Positions 54,533 to 63,881 of a stretch of DNA of 64,000 bases are shown one piece after another. This DNA comes from Vallitalea longa. Its GTDB lineage: Bacteria > Bacillota > Clostridia > Lachnospirales > Vallitaleaceae. The stretch covers positions 298,443-362,442 of the forward strand of contig NZ_BRLB01000002.1 in the NCBI RefSeq assembly GCF_027923465.1. The letters run 5' to 3'. The notes under the pieces are model-generated. The model searched no databases and was not told the DNA's origin. It worked only from the letters and a program-made list of their open reading frames with translations. Position 1 is the first letter of the stretch. Every line of letters begins with the position of its first letter. The position numbers and the translations under genes are program-made.

Positions 54533-54964
54533 CTATATGTCTAAATCTTCCATGTCTTCAGCCAATTCACTTATATCAATGTCATCATCTGCATTATATT
54601 CTTCCCAATTCTCTCTAGACCATATTTCAACTCTATTAGATACTCCAATCAAAATAACTTCTTTTTCCAACATTGAATGTTCCCTTAGATGTGATGGCAC
54701 TAGTATTCTTCCCAGCTTGTCCAATGTGCATTCATTAGCTGAAGCAATAAAGAATCTTTGTATTCTTCTTGCATCTTTTTTCTTCATAGGATTATTATTC
54801 AACTTCTCGATAAATTTATTCCACTCTTCCTCTGTATAAACCATCAAGCACTTATCGAATCCTTTTGTTATATAAAAAGTGTCACCTAGTAGAACCCTGA
54901 ATTTTGCAGGGACTATCAATCTTCCCTTAGCATCAATTGAATGCTTATATTCTCCTATAAACAC
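54533..54964 (-). CDS. mraZ: Transcriptional regulator MraZ
   Basis: 143 residues from GTG 54964, giving M-F-I-G-E-Y-K-H-S-I-D-A-K-G-R, the canonical start; RBS CAGGTGA upstream. Two SpoVT/AbrB-like repeats (DAKGRLIVPAKFR and DKLGRILVPSHLR). MraZ forms a ring and represses its own operon through upstream repeats, seen at 55,011-55,044. Confidence 0.97.
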   Translation of the reverse strand: MFIGEYKHSIDAKGRLIVPAKFRVLLGDTFYITKGFDKCLMVYTEEEWNKFIEKLNNNPMKKKDARRIQRFFIASANECTLDKLGRILVPSHLREHSMLEKEVILIGVSNRVEIWSRENWEEYNADDDIDISELAEDMEDLDI

Positions 54965-55010
54965 AGCGTTCACCTGCAATTCTATGATAATCTTATTATA
55001 AGACCATCAT

Positions 55011-55083
55011 CCACTTTCTACCACTTAGCACCACTTTTTACCACCTATATCCATATAATAGTATATATGAAAGAGTTTTTCAA
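55011..55083 (-). promoter_or_regulatory. dcw promoter with four MraZ boxes at 10-bp period
   Basis: GTGG (CCAC on plus strand) occurs at 55011, 55021, 55031 and 55041, exactly one turn apart, with A-rich spacers like the AAAGTG boxes of mycoplasma MraZ. Promoter: TTGAAA (55083-55078), 17 bp, TATTAT (55060-55055). The boxes begin about ten bases downstream of the -10, so MraZ would block clearance. Confidence 0.8.
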
Positions 55084-55091
55084 GTATTTTG

Positions 55092-55132
55092 ACAAAAAAA
55101 AATAACAGACTTGTATATCAAATCTGTTATTT
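55092..55132 (-). terminator. Terminator of the Spo0E-like gene
   Basis: AAATAACAGA (55100-55109) pairs with TCTGTTATTT (55123-55132); on the minus strand a T8 run follows the stem, just before the dcw promoter. Confidence 0.75.
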
Positions 55133-55298
55133 TATATAAATTTCCTTTAGATTTTTATGCATTATTACTACCTTTACCAATGATACTACTATTTAAAACG
55201 AATGCTTTTTTATATTTTCTATATTTTTATATAATTATTATATGTAAATCGCACAAAATTTTATATATTTTTTTTGAAAAAACTACTGTTGTTTACCA

Positions 55299-55346
55299 AT
55301 AGTAATTAATGCTCACTTCTTATAATAAATAAGCACTAATTACTAT
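55299..55346. repeat. Near-perfect 15-bp inverted repeat
   Basis: ATAGTAATTAATGCT (55299-55313) and AGCACTAATTACTAT (55332-55346) pair with one mismatch around an 18-nt loop. No T run. It is within the region after the Spo0E-like gene, so perhaps a processing/stability hairpin. Otherwise 55,133-55,366 is AT-rich and apparently empty. Confidence 0.5.
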
Positions 55347-55366
55347 AGATGCTATAATCTGATAAT

Positions 55367-55537
55367 TCAATTATTTACATTGCTATACTGTTTTTCTGCT
55401 ATACTAGCTCTAATATAATAGCTTTCAATAAGCTTATCGAGTTCTACACTAACTCTATAAATTTCTTGTTGATCTGCTTTACAAGCAATCAATTCATCAA
55501 GAATTTCCCTTAGCTGTTCAATATTGTAATCCTGCAT
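55367..55537 (-). CDS. Spo0E-family aspartyl-phosphate phosphatase-like peptide
   Basis: 56 residues: helix, then S-V-E-L-D-K-L-I-E-S-Y-Y, the S-x-x-L-D-x-L-I/V diagnostic motif of Spo0E-like phosphatases, which dephosphorylate Spo0A~P and delay sporulation. Too short for normal ORF filters. Between lgt and mraZ, with its own terminator. Start ATG 55537; ribosome site (GGGGAATG) is weak. Confidence 0.75.
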   Translation of the reverse strand: MQDYNIEQLREILDELIACKADQQEIYRVSVELDKLIESYYIRASIAEKQYSNVNN

Positions 55538-55588
55538 TTTTCATTCCCCTTAGCTTTTAAGCTTGTTAAATATTTATAGCATTCGTTT

Positions 55589-56446
55589 TTACTTTGAACT
55601 TTTCCTCCTCATTATTATTATAAATACTAATGACACAACTATAAAGACCCCTGCAAGTAACTGTGAAATCGGAATTCCTGAACCACCAATTATCAATTGA
55701 TCAGTTCTTAGACCTTCAATCCAAAATCTACCTGCTCCATATCCCAAAAGATATAATGCAAATATTTCTCCCTTGAATTTTCTTCTTTTGAAATATATAA
55801 GCAATAGAATTAAAACTCCAAGATTCCATAATGATTCATATAGGAAAGTTGGTTGTACCTGAATATAACTCACTCCATTTACTATTTTAATAGTATCTTC
55901 TAATTGGGCAGGAATATATTTAGCTTTAGAAGTATTTAGCATCATAGCGAAAAGATTATCCGTATAACCTCCAAATGCTTCCATATTCATGAAGTTACCC
56001 CATCTTCCAATAATTTGACCTAGTATAAGGCCTGGAGCTGCAGTATCTGCGAAATTCCAAAAATCAACATTTTTACGCTTTGAAAATATGATTAGAGTTA
56101 ATACTGCTCCAATTACTGCTCCATAGATAGCTAGTCCGCCTTCCCTGAATGCAAATATCTTCAATAAATTATCTTTGTATTCATCCCATGAAAATACAAC
56201 ATAGAATATTCTAGCAAAAATAACTGAAACGATAAGTGCATAAATTAAAAAATCAGGATATAAAGCTTCATCTATTCCATTTCTTTTACCGAGTTGAATT
56301 GCTACAAAAAGTCCTGCTAGTATTCCAAATCCAATTATTAATCCATACCAATACACATCTAACCCAAAAATGCTAAATGCAATATTGTTGATATTATTTA
56401 TCTCTATACCTAGATTCGGAAAAATTATGTCTGGTCCTAGATTCAT
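55589..56446 (-). CDS. lgt: Prolipoprotein diacylglyceryl transferase
   Basis: 285 residues, seven membrane helices. Lgt signature GQIIGRWGNFMNMEAFGG and the preceding REGGLAIYGAVIGA; C-terminal GAGRFWIEGLRTDQL. Transfers diacylglycerol to the lipobox Cys of prolipoproteins in the membrane. AGGA ribosome site upstream of ATG. Confidence 0.96.
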   Translation of the reverse strand: MNLGPDIIFPNLGIEINNINNIAFSIFGLDVYWYGLIIGFGILAGLFVAIQLGKRNGIDEALYPDFLIYALIVSVIFARIFYVVFSWDEYKDNLLKIFAFREGGLAIYGAVIGAVLTLIIFSKRKNVDFWNFADTAAPGLILGQIIGRWGNFMNMEAFGGYTDNLFAMMLNTSKAKYIPAQLEDTIKIVNGVSYIQVQPTFLYESLWNLGVLILLLIYFKRRKFKGEIFALYLLGYGAGRFWIEGLRTDQLIIGGSGIPISQLLAGVFIVVSLVFIIIMRRKSSK

Positions 56447-56719
56447 TTTTTCATTCCTCCATAAAAAATCATATTACAAATATAATATAGCATATTCTTA
56501 GAAAATGCAAACTTTTCGTCTACATTTATCATAACAAATTTTTATACGACATATACAGACAGAAAACTTCTCTTCTTATATATATACATAAGTAATCTTG
56601 TAATATATTAACTTATTAAAGCTGTTAAATATATATTATTGATTAATTTTAGGACATTGTGTTATACTAATATATAATTATAATTTAATACATTTTAATT
56701 CATTAAGGAGGTAGCTACC

Positions 56720-56893
56720 ATGAATAGACCTAATTATAGAAGGCCACTTCATCGAGTTGGTGAAAAGCAAGTTAAAGAACAATCAGAACAAGCAAGCATA
56801 ATGGAATTTGATTTCAAAAAAACTACTATTATAATAGCTTTATTATGTTTCATAGAAGGTTGGTTAATAGGACTTGCAATGAATAGAAAATAA
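56720..56893 (+). CDS. Small single-pass membrane protein, unknown
   Basis: 57 residues from ATG 56720 with AAGGAGG upstream. Basic/polar N-terminus (NRPNYRRPLHRVGEKQ) and one helix (TTIIIALLCFIEGWLIGLAM). Followed by a terminator, so it is an independent unit. Good ribosome site and terminator make it convincing even though it is short. Confidence 0.75.
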   Translation: MNRPNYRRPLHRVGEKQVKEQSEQASIMEFDFKKTTIIIALLCFIEGWLIGLAMNRK

Positions 56894-56908
56894 GATGATT
56901 AATATTAT

Positions 56909-56941
56909 AGGGCATTCTCATCTATGAGATATACCCTTTTT
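56909..56941 (+). terminator. Terminator of the small membrane gene
   Basis: AGGG...TCTCAT pairs with ATGAGA...CCCT (one bulge, one mismatch), followed by T5. Confidence 0.7.
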
Positions 56942-57029
56942 ATTTGTTTTAGTTGACAATACTACCATAAAAAATTTATAATAGCAACTGTAAAGAAGTT
57001 ATTATTAGTATTAGGAAGGAAGACGACAA

Positions 57030-58127
57030 ATGAAATTAGGAATTGTAGGATTGCCAAATGTTGGTAAGAGTACGTTATTTAATTCTTTAACAAAAGCTGG
57101 AGCAGAATCTGCAAATTATCCATTCTGTACTATTGACCCTAACATAGGCATTGTTACAGTACCAGATAGAAGATTAGATGTTCTGACAGATTTATATTCT
57201 TCAAAGAAAACAATACCAGCAGTTATAGAATTTGTTGATATTGCAGGACTGGTTAAAGGTGCTAGTAAAGGTGAAGGATTAGGTAATAAATTTTTATCAA
57301 ACATAAGAGAGGTAGACGCTATAGTTCATGTAGTTAGATGTTTTGAAGATACTAATGTAGTCCATGTAGATGGTTCAATAGATCCTATTAGAGATATTGA
57401 AACGATAAATCTTGAATTAGTCTTTTCAGACCTAGAAATATTAGATAGAAGAATAGCCAAAACAACAAAATCTCTAAAAGGAGATAAATCTCTTATTAAA
57501 GAAATTAATGTCTTAAAAAAATTAAAAGAAGAATTAGAAGAAGGAAAATCAGCAAGAGCGGTTGAATTTAATTCCGATGAAGATGTGAAATTTGTAGAAT
57601 CATTAAATCTACTTACATATAAACCAGTAATCTATGCTACAAATGTTGCTGAAGAGGATCTTGTGGATGATGGAGCAAGCAATAATTATGTACAAACTGT
57701 AAGGGATTTTGCCAAAAAAGAAACTTCTGAAGCCTTTGTCATATGTGCTAAAATAGAAGAAGAGATTTCAGAACTGGATGATGACGAAAGAGCAATGTTT
57801 TTAGAAGATCTTGGAATTAAAGATGCAGGACTTGAAAAATTAATAAAAGCAAGTTATAGTTTACTTGGTCTTATCAGTTTCCTTACTGCAGGTGAAAAAG
57901 AAACTAGAGCATGGACAATAACTAAGGGCACAAAAGCTCCAGGTGCCGCAGGAAAAATCCATACTGATTTCGAAAAAGGTTTTATCCGTGCAGAAGTAGT
58001 TAAATATGATGACCTAATAAACACAGGCAATTACACTTCAGCAAAAGAAAAAGGATTAGTTCGTCTTGAAGGTAAAGATTATATAGTTCAAGACGGTGAT
58101 ATAATGTTGTTCAGATTCAATGTATAG
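57030..58127 (+). CDS. ychF: Redox-regulated ATPase/GTPase YchF (OLA1 family)
   Basis: 365 residues, normal length. GLPNVGKSTLFNSL (P-loop), DIAGLVKGASKGEGLGNKFL and C-terminal TGS domain with FEKGFIRAEVVKYDDL. YchF is a ribosome-associated, ATP-preferring member of the Obg class involved in stress response. GGAAGG ribosome site. It is a single gene. Confidence 0.97.
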   Translation: MKLGIVGLPNVGKSTLFNSLTKAGAESANYPFCTIDPNIGIVTVPDRRLDVLTDLYSSKKTIPAVIEFVDIAGLVKGASKGEGLGNKFLSNIREVDAIVHVVRCFEDTNVVHVDGSIDPIRDIETINLELVFSDLEILDRRIAKTTKSLKGDKSLIKEINVLKKLKEELEEGKSARAVEFNSDEDVKFVESLNLLTYKPVIYATNVAEEDLVDDGASNNYVQTVRDFAKKETSEAFVICAKIEEEISELDDDERAMFLEDLGIKDAGLEKLIKASYSLLGLISFLTAGEKETRAWTITKGTKAPGAAGKIHTDFEKGFIRAEVVKYDDLINTGNYTSAKEKGLVRLEGKDYIVQDGDIMLFRFNV

Positions 58128-58349
58128 GTATATTATGTTTTGTTCATAATATAAAAAAAGTCAATGTCTCCTAACAAAATGTTAGAAGGCGAAGATAAAA
58201 CCAATCTTAAGAAAATCTTAAGAAATAATTAATGAAATGCAAAGTTAATAAACATCCATAATTGATATATTAAAAGTGTGAGACTTAATAATTATTTTGA
58301 TCAAACTAGATTATTATTTCAAATCAAAAAAAGATTGAAGGTAGATAAA

Positions 58350-59063
58350 ATGCATGTTAACGATAAAAAACAAGAAGTAGTAACAATAGATAATGTTAAT
58401 TATAGTAGATTTGCTATAAAAACACATGTTGTTACTAATAAAGATAATTTATTTGATGTAATTAAAGAATATACTGTAGATAATTATCAGAAAAATGATT
58501 TGCTCTTTGTCTCGGAAAAAATGGTTGCATGTACCCAAAATCGTGCCATCCCTATTAAAGATATAAAACCTAGAAGATTAGCAAGGATTTTATCTAAATT
58601 TGTAACTAAAACTTCTAGTGGTATTGGTTTGGGAATGCCAGAAACAATGGAAATGGCTTTCAGAGAAACCAGTACCTTAAGAATTCTATTTGCATGTGTA
58701 GCTAGTGTAATAGGTAAAATTTTTAGAAAAAAAGGTTGGTTTTACAAAGTTGCTGGAGAAAAAGCAAGAGGGATAGATGGACCATGTCATTATACTTTAC
58801 CACCTTACAATCAATATGTAGTTCTAATTCCAAACAGTCCTCAAAAAATATGTGAGGAAATATCCAAGAAATTTGGAATTATTGTTTCTATAATTGATTG
58901 TAATGATCTTGGAATAGATATTTTGGGACTATCAAGCAACGACTTATATACAGAAGATATGTTGTGCAAAATCTTAAAAGACAACCCTTTGGGGCAGTCC
59001 AGCGAACAAACTCCAATGGGGATCATACGAAAGAAACCCATTACAGAAGAAAAAGTTGGTTAA
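58350..59063 (+). CDS. Coenzyme F420:L-glutamate ligase (CofE)-like protein
   Basis: 237 residues from ATG 58350 (GAAGG upstream; earlier start at 58278 has no site). YSRFAIKTHVVT, LLFVSEKMVACTQNRAIPI and GIGLGMPETMEMAFRE match the CofE-like family. No F420 pathway is expected in Clostridia, so the substrate is probably something else. It stands alone, downstream of ychF, ending in a strong hairpin. Confidence 0.75.
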   Translation: MHVNDKKQEVVTIDNVNYSRFAIKTHVVTNKDNLFDVIKEYTVDNYQKNDLLFVSEKMVACTQNRAIPIKDIKPRRLARILSKFVTKTSSGIGLGMPETMEMAFRETSTLRILFACVASVIGKIFRKKGWFYKVAGEKARGIDGPCHYTLPPYNQYVVLIPNSPQKICEEISKKFGIIVSIIDCNDLGIDILGLSSNDLYTEDMLCKILKDNPLGQSSEQTPMGIIRKKPITEEKVG

Positions 59064-59086
59064 TTAAAATTTTTCATACATTATAC

Positions 59087-59116
59087 AAGCCTTCTTGTAT
59101 TAATACAAGAAGGCTT
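59087..59116. terminator. Convergent bidirectional hairpin
   Basis: AAGCCTTCTTGTAT and ATACAAGAAGGCTT form a perfect 14-bp stem around TA. It lies between convergent genes; the T run is poor, so it may act with rho or as a transcript barrier. Confidence 0.7.
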
Positions 59117-59161
59117 AAATTATATAATCAATTATTTATTTTTATATTTCAAAACTTTATA

Positions 59162-60343
59162 TTATATTTCTACAACTTCATTTTTACTGGCTTTTAGTCC
59201 AAAACAAATTAGTAAAATTATACATACTATTAATAATATAATTGGAACAGTAAATGAAAGTGTTCTATCAAAAATAAAACCTATAAGAAGTGGACCTGTT
59301 GCAGCAAGTAAATATCCTGCTGATTGTGACATACCCGAAAGCTCAGCAGCTTTTTTTGCATTTGGGGAACGAAGAGAAATGAATGCAATAGAGATACTTA
59401 TGCTTCCTCCCATACCAAGACCTACAAATATTAAAGAAACAATAATTGATATTTTTGAATCCGATACTAATAGTAAGCTCATTCCAACTAGATAGATTAA
59501 CGATGAAATAGTTGTTATCACCTTCTGATCCTTAAATCTATCAGCTATTATTGGCATTAGAAGTGTAGCTGGTAATCCTACCAATTGAAATAAAAGTGCC
59601 ATCATGCCAGAAAATTCTGCACTCATTCCTTTTGATGTGATAATAGATGGTAACCATGCAACAAGACAATAAAACAATAAAGATTGTGTTCCCATAAATA
59701 ATGTTACCCACCAAGCAAGAGGAGATTTCCATATTGATTTACCTTTTGAATCTTTTATCATTGTCTCTTTGCTCATAGAACCCTTTGATTTCTTAAGTTG
59801 TGGAAACCAAATAAAAACAGTTATTAAAGTCAATACAGTCCATACTGCTAAAGCATTTCTCCAACCGAAATCTAAACCAACTGCCAATGGTACACTTACA
59901 CCTGAACCGACTGCTGCAAATATACACATACTTGTGGTATAGATACTTGTTACTATACCAACATTCTTTGAAAATCTAAGTTTAATAATACTTGGAATTA
60001 AAACATTGCCTATTGCAATTCCTATACCAATAAGAGTAGTTCCTGCAAACAATCCGAAGGAATTAGTATATGAACGAATAATTTCACCTACAATCATAAA
60101 AACCAATCCACTAAGCATAGTTAATCCATATCCTAACTTCGAACTAATCTGTGAAACAAACGGCGAAACCACTGCAAAAGCAATAAGAGGTAAGGTAGTA
60201 ATAAAACCTGCCATACCACTAGATAAATTGTATTCATTTTTTATTAAATCAATAATAGAACCAACTGCTGTGATAGGTGCTCGTAAATTAAATGAAATAA
60301 AAACAATTGATAAGATGATAAATATTTTTGTTGCTTTCTTCAT
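59162..60343 (-). CDS. MFS transporter of the CynX/NimT type
   Basis: 393 residues, twelve membrane helices. Start FNLRAPITAVGSIIDLIKNEYNLS is typical of CynX/NimT-like permeases (cyanate/nitroimidazole family), whose real substrates are mostly unknown. It lies 22 nt after the FadR-type regulator on the same strand and is probably controlled by it. Confidence 0.88.
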   Translation of the reverse strand: MKKATKIFIILSIVFISFNLRAPITAVGSIIDLIKNEYNLSSGMAGFITTLPLIAFAVVSPFVSQISSKLGYGLTMLSGLVFMIVGEIIRSYTNSFGLFAGTTLIGIGIAIGNVLIPSIIKLRFSKNVGIVTSIYTTSMCIFAAVGSGVSVPLAVGLDFGWRNALAVWTVLTLITVFIWFPQLKKSKGSMSKETMIKDSKGKSIWKSPLAWWVTLFMGTQSLLFYCLVAWLPSIITSKGMSAEFSGMMALLFQLVGLPATLLMPIIADRFKDQKVITTISSLIYLVGMSLLLVSDSKISIIVSLIFVGLGMGGSISISIAFISLRSPNAKKAAELSGMSQSAGYLLAATGPLLIGFIFDRTLSFTVPIILLIVCIILLICFGLKASKNEVVEI

Positions 60344-60365
60344 GTATACCCTGCTTTCTGTGTAA

Positions 60366-61022
60366 TTAAATGTCTAATATTTTGACAATAGTGTCTTCTG
60401 CTTTTTCAACATTTTTCTCATAAATTGCATTGAAAAGTTCTGTATGTAATTGATCTATCTTATCTCCTTCCATATTATTAATCTCAACTTTTTGTTGTAT
60501 AGAGTTACTGATAAATTTAGATACATATTTGTAAAGATCATAGAAAATGGTATTGTGAGAAGCTTTTGCAATAGCTATATGAAAAGCTATATCAACATCA
60601 GTATTTTCTTTTGCCGTTAATTTAATCTGATTTCTTCTCTCTAAAGCTTTTTTAATATGCTTAATATCAGATTCCGTACGTCTTGTAGTTGCAAGTTTCA
60701 CGATATCTTTTTCAAGACATAGTCTAACCTCATACACTTCATTCATATCTGAGTCACTTAATCTTTTTAATATATTTGCTTCAAAACGTCCTGATACCAA
60801 TATATAAGTACCATCACCTTGACGTGCTTCTAATACACCTGCATGAATAAGAGACTGAACTGCTTCTCGTATAGTATTTCTACTCACTCCAAACTCTTTC
60901 GCAAGTTCTGGCTCAGATGGAATTTTACTACCTAGTTTCAAACTACCATCTTTAATAGCTTTTTCGATTTCACTAGCAATTTGCTTTGGTAATGATAATC
61001 TAATTGGTTTTTTTATATCCAT
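60366..61022 (-). CDS. FadR-subfamily GntR regulator
   Basis: 218 residues from ATG 61022 (GGAGG 7 nt upstream). N-terminal winged helix (LGSKIPSEPELAKEFGVSRNTIREAVQSLIHAGVLEARQGDGTYI) and an all-helical FCD ligand domain. Such regulators sense small carboxylates and control adjacent transport genes. It is probably the local repressor of the MFS gene. Confidence 0.9.
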   Translation of the reverse strand: MDIKKPIRLSLPKQIASEIEKAIKDGSLKLGSKIPSEPELAKEFGVSRNTIREAVQSLIHAGVLEARQGDGTYILVSGRFEANILKRLSDSDMNEVYEVRLCLEKDIVKLATTRRTESDIKHIKKALERRNQIKLTAKENTDVDIAFHIAIAKASHNTIFYDLYKYVSKFISNSIQQKVEINNMEGDKIDQLHTELFNAIYEKNVEKAEDTIVKILDI

Positions 61023-61141
61023 ATATGTAAACCTCCAATCATTGGACAACTTAAGTATATATCTTTTTATCTTACCAGTCAACTAATTTCATTAAAACCT
61101 CGTTCAATATTTAATTAATAATACCTTGAAAATCAAAAAAT

Positions 61142-61172
61142 ATGGCATATAATGTTACTTATTATATGCCAT
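61142..61172 (-). terminator. Terminator of the BatD operon
   Basis: ATGGCATATAAT pairs perfectly with ATTATATGCCAT around GTTACTT; on the minus strand T6 follows. Confidence 0.8.
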
Positions 61173-61225
61173 ACTCTTTACTCTTTTATCAAAAGCTTTA
61201 TTTAGAATCTTTTTTATATACTGGT

Positions 61226-62893
61226 CTATTTTATTTTACTATATATTTCCTTTATCTTATCTTTTAGATATGCATGGTCTCTCTTCGCACCATTGTTTTT
61301 ATTCTCCATATAATTAATTACTTCTATTACTATATCTGCAATATCATGTTCTTTAATTATACTTTTAACAGAATCTTTCGAACTAGCTTTTAGACTTATA
61401 TCATATCTATACTTAATCATATCATTAAATAGATTATATAATTCGTTTTCATCATTGGTATTTTTAAGTCGTTTATATATATTATGTAAATTCTTGTCTT
61501 GTTTCTTGGAATGAGCTCTCATACATAACAATAAAACAACTAATCCAACCAAAATAATTAATACAATTAAGCCTATGAGCAAATTATTCTTATTCAATCT
61601 TAATGTGATATAACCAGTATCTTGTGTATTATAATTAACTTGATCAATTGTTACCTTTTCTATAGCAGCAGGTTCATTATTTGTGGATTTATCCTTTTTA
61701 TCAACAGGAACTTCACCTGTAACCTTAATAGTTGTTCCAGGTATCTCTGCATTTTTATACGTTTCTGTTTCCGTATCGAAATATGAAATATTAATTGGTT
61801 TTATTTCCAAATCACCATTTTTTTCTGGAACTAATATAATCTCAAATTTTTTCTCAGCATTATATTTATTATTTACTACACTTTCTTTTGTATCTTTCAC
61901 TGTTTCATACACTGAAAACCCAGGTAATTCATCTTTTATTATTTTATTAAGTAGTTCTAGATTGCAATTACCAGATGCAGTGACATTAAGCGTCAATGAA
62001 TCTCCATATTCAACTTGGTTCTTGCTATAGTCAGATTCTATCTCAAGATTTCCAACCAATCCTGAAAAATCAGCAGGTTTATTGTCTTCTGGCAAAGGCT
62101 TAATCGTTAACTGCTTCTCATCAGTTTCAAAATAATATGGTTTAGCCGAACTAAAAACATCTCTAGTACTTACCCCTACCTGAAAATTATAGGACGGTAT
62201 GGTAAACTCACCTGGTTTTATTGGTGTCATGTAGATCTTTTTCGCCTCGTACTTAACATACTTGTTTCCATTTATATATACATAATTAGCCTTTATCTGA
62301 TCCTCTTGTTCCTCATTGATAATGAATTCATCTAGTGATATCGGATCCGTGAATGAGTAGCTTTCTATACTATATCGTGAATATAGCTCATATGTTAATG
62401 CAACTTTTTGACCTAAATATATTTCATCTTCTGCCAATACTGTTTTTACAAATATATCTTGTGCATTACTGTCTGTTGCAGTACTACTTTCACTAACATT
62501 AACATTCAGAATGTTAGTCTTTTCCGCATTACCCTCATATTCCACACTTCCTTGAAGAGAAAAGTCACCTGTCTTCTTAGGCATGATAACATAATTAATG
62601 TCAATCTGAGTAGTTTTATCCCCATTAATGATTTTGGTGGACTGTTTTTGACCTGATGATAAAACATCAAAATTTTCTAATCCATCTATTTTTAGATTTT
62701 TACAATCATTAGCATTTATAATAGAAAAAACCAAGTTAGTACTAACTCCTTTTTCTAAATTAAGAGTATCCATATCAAGACGAAATTCTGCTTCTTTAGC
62801 TAAAGCACTTCCTTCACTCACTATTAGAAGCGTAAATACCAAACATAATATGAAGGTTATCCTAGCTTTCAATCTTTTACCAGTCATATTCAT
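61226..62893 (-). CDS. BatD-family protein
   Basis: 555 residues. Signal peptide (FILCLVFTLLIVSEG), long beta-rich extracytoplasmic region with BatD-type segments (VLAEDEIYLGQKVALTYELYSR), one C-terminal membrane helix (NLLIGLIVLIILVGLVVLLLC) and a helical cytosolic tail. BatD partners with VWA and TPR proteins and a MoxR ATPase in Bat operons; role in oxygen tolerance/envelope stress is debated. Overlaps the TPR gene by 17 nt. Confidence 0.85.
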   Translation of the reverse strand: MNMTGKRLKARITFILCLVFTLLIVSEGSALAKEAEFRLDMDTLNLEKGVSTNLVFSIINANDCKNLKIDGLENFDVLSSGQKQSTKIINGDKTTQIDINYVIMPKKTGDFSLQGSVEYEGNAEKTNILNVNVSESSTATDSNAQDIFVKTVLAEDEIYLGQKVALTYELYSRYSIESYSFTDPISLDEFIINEEQEDQIKANYVYINGNKYVKYEAKKIYMTPIKPGEFTIPSYNFQVGVSTRDVFSSAKPYYFETDEKQLTIKPLPEDNKPADFSGLVGNLEIESDYSKNQVEYGDSLTLNVTASGNCNLELLNKIIKDELPGFSVYETVKDTKESVVNNKYNAEKKFEIILVPEKNGDLEIKPINISYFDTETETYKNAEIPGTTIKVTGEVPVDKKDKSTNNEPAAIEKVTIDQVNYNTQDTGYITLRLNKNNLLIGLIVLIILVGLVVLLLCMRAHSKKQDKNLHNIYKRLKNTNDENELYNLFNDMIKYRYDISLKASSKDSVKSIIKEHDIADIVIEVINYMENKNNGAKRDHAYLKDKIKEIYSKIK

Positions 62894-63863
62894 CCTCCTT
62901 ACCGTAGCCTTTTACTTGTTGATTATTTTTAAGACTACTCTCTTCTTGTTGTTCTAACATTTGAAGAACCTGCATAATATCTTTGTCTGTTTGATTAGTA
63001 TCAGAAGGATCCTTTTGATTCATACCAGAAGCACTCTTATTATCCTGTTCGTCCTGATTTGTGTCATCTTCTTTATCCTGCTGTTGATCTTTCTGGGAAT
63101 CTTTGTTTTCTTCCCCGTTTTGTTCATTATCTGTATTTTTATCATTACTAGAACTACTGTCTTGTTTATCTTTGTCTTGTTTACCATTTTGATCTTCACT
63201 TTGTTGATTTTCTTGGTTTTGTTGATCTTCGTTTTCTCCAGAATTCTGTTTATCCTGTTGGTCTTGTTTATCCTTGGAATCTTTGTTTTCTTGACTATTT
63301 TCTTGACTATTTCCTTGATCATCTTTTTTATCCTGCTGGTCCTGATTATTATCTTGCTTATCTTCATTGTTGTCTTGTTTATTCTCATTATTTTTGTTTA
63401 ACTCATCTATTTTAGACTTGACGAATTCATAATTATATTTTATTTCCACATTCTCAGGAAAAATGATTATACCATTTTTATATGTTTCCAATGCTTGGTT
63501 CAGATAATCCATTTTCTGTTTCATATCATCTATACCATCAGCTAATTTATAACTGGAATTACCTGAATTTAAATATCTATCTATTTTTGTAGAAGATTTG
63601 GCAAAATAATCTATGGCTTTTTCATAATCCTCTAATGCATATGATGTCTGTCCTAAATTATAGTTCAAAATTTCATCATCTGATTCTTCAGTTAGAGCTT
63701 TCTCATATACTTTAGAGGCTTTTCCATAATTACTTGCAGCAAATAATCTATTACCATCTGTTATTGCTTTCTTTATGCTATTATTAAAATCTAATACTCC
63801 TGTCATAAAAAGCACCAACATAATTAATATTAATATTCCAGATACAAAAGAAATCTTTTTCAC
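62877..63863 (-). CDS. TPR protein with Gln/Asp/Lys-rich tail (BatB/BatC-like)
   Basis: 328 residues from GTG 63863 (GAGGAGG upstream). Membrane helix, two to three TPR repeats (ASKVYEKALTEESDDEILNYNLGQTSYALEDYEKAIDYF), then ~130 residues made nearly only of Q, D, K, N, E and S, before a charged end. The tail resembles BatC/BatB repeats. Same operon as BatD. Confidence 0.83.
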   Translation of the reverse strand: MKKISFVSGILILIMLVLFMTGVLDFNNSIKKAITDGNRLFAASNYGKASKVYEKALTEESDDEILNYNLGQTSYALEDYEKAIDYFAKSSTKIDRYLNSGNSSYKLADGIDDMKQKMDYLNQALETYKNGIIIFPENVEIKYNYEFVKSKIDELNKNNENKQDNNEDKQDNNQDQQDKKDDQGNSQENSQENKDSKDKQDQQDKQNSGENEDQQNQENQQSEDQNGKQDKDKQDSSSSNDKNTDNEQNGEENKDSQKDQQQDKEDDTNQDEQDNKSASGMNQKDPSDTNQTDKDIMQVLQMLEQQEESSLKNNQQVKGYGKEDEYDW

Positions 63864-63881
63864 GAAATTTTCCTCCTCGTA

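Noticed and set aside
55101..55366. 63-codon plus-strand hydrophobic frame after the dcw promoter
   Set aside because: AT-rich chance frame overlapping a terminator, without a ribosome site.
58128..58349. Short hairpins CTAACA/TGTTAG and CTTAAGA/TCTTAAG after ychF
   Set aside because: Stems are too short and lack T runs; not called as terminators.
62961..63401. Hydrophobic 146-codon plus-strand frame, and a second minus-strand frame at 63020-63388
   Set aside because: Both are products of the low-complexity Q/D/K-rich tail region of the TPR gene read in other frames.
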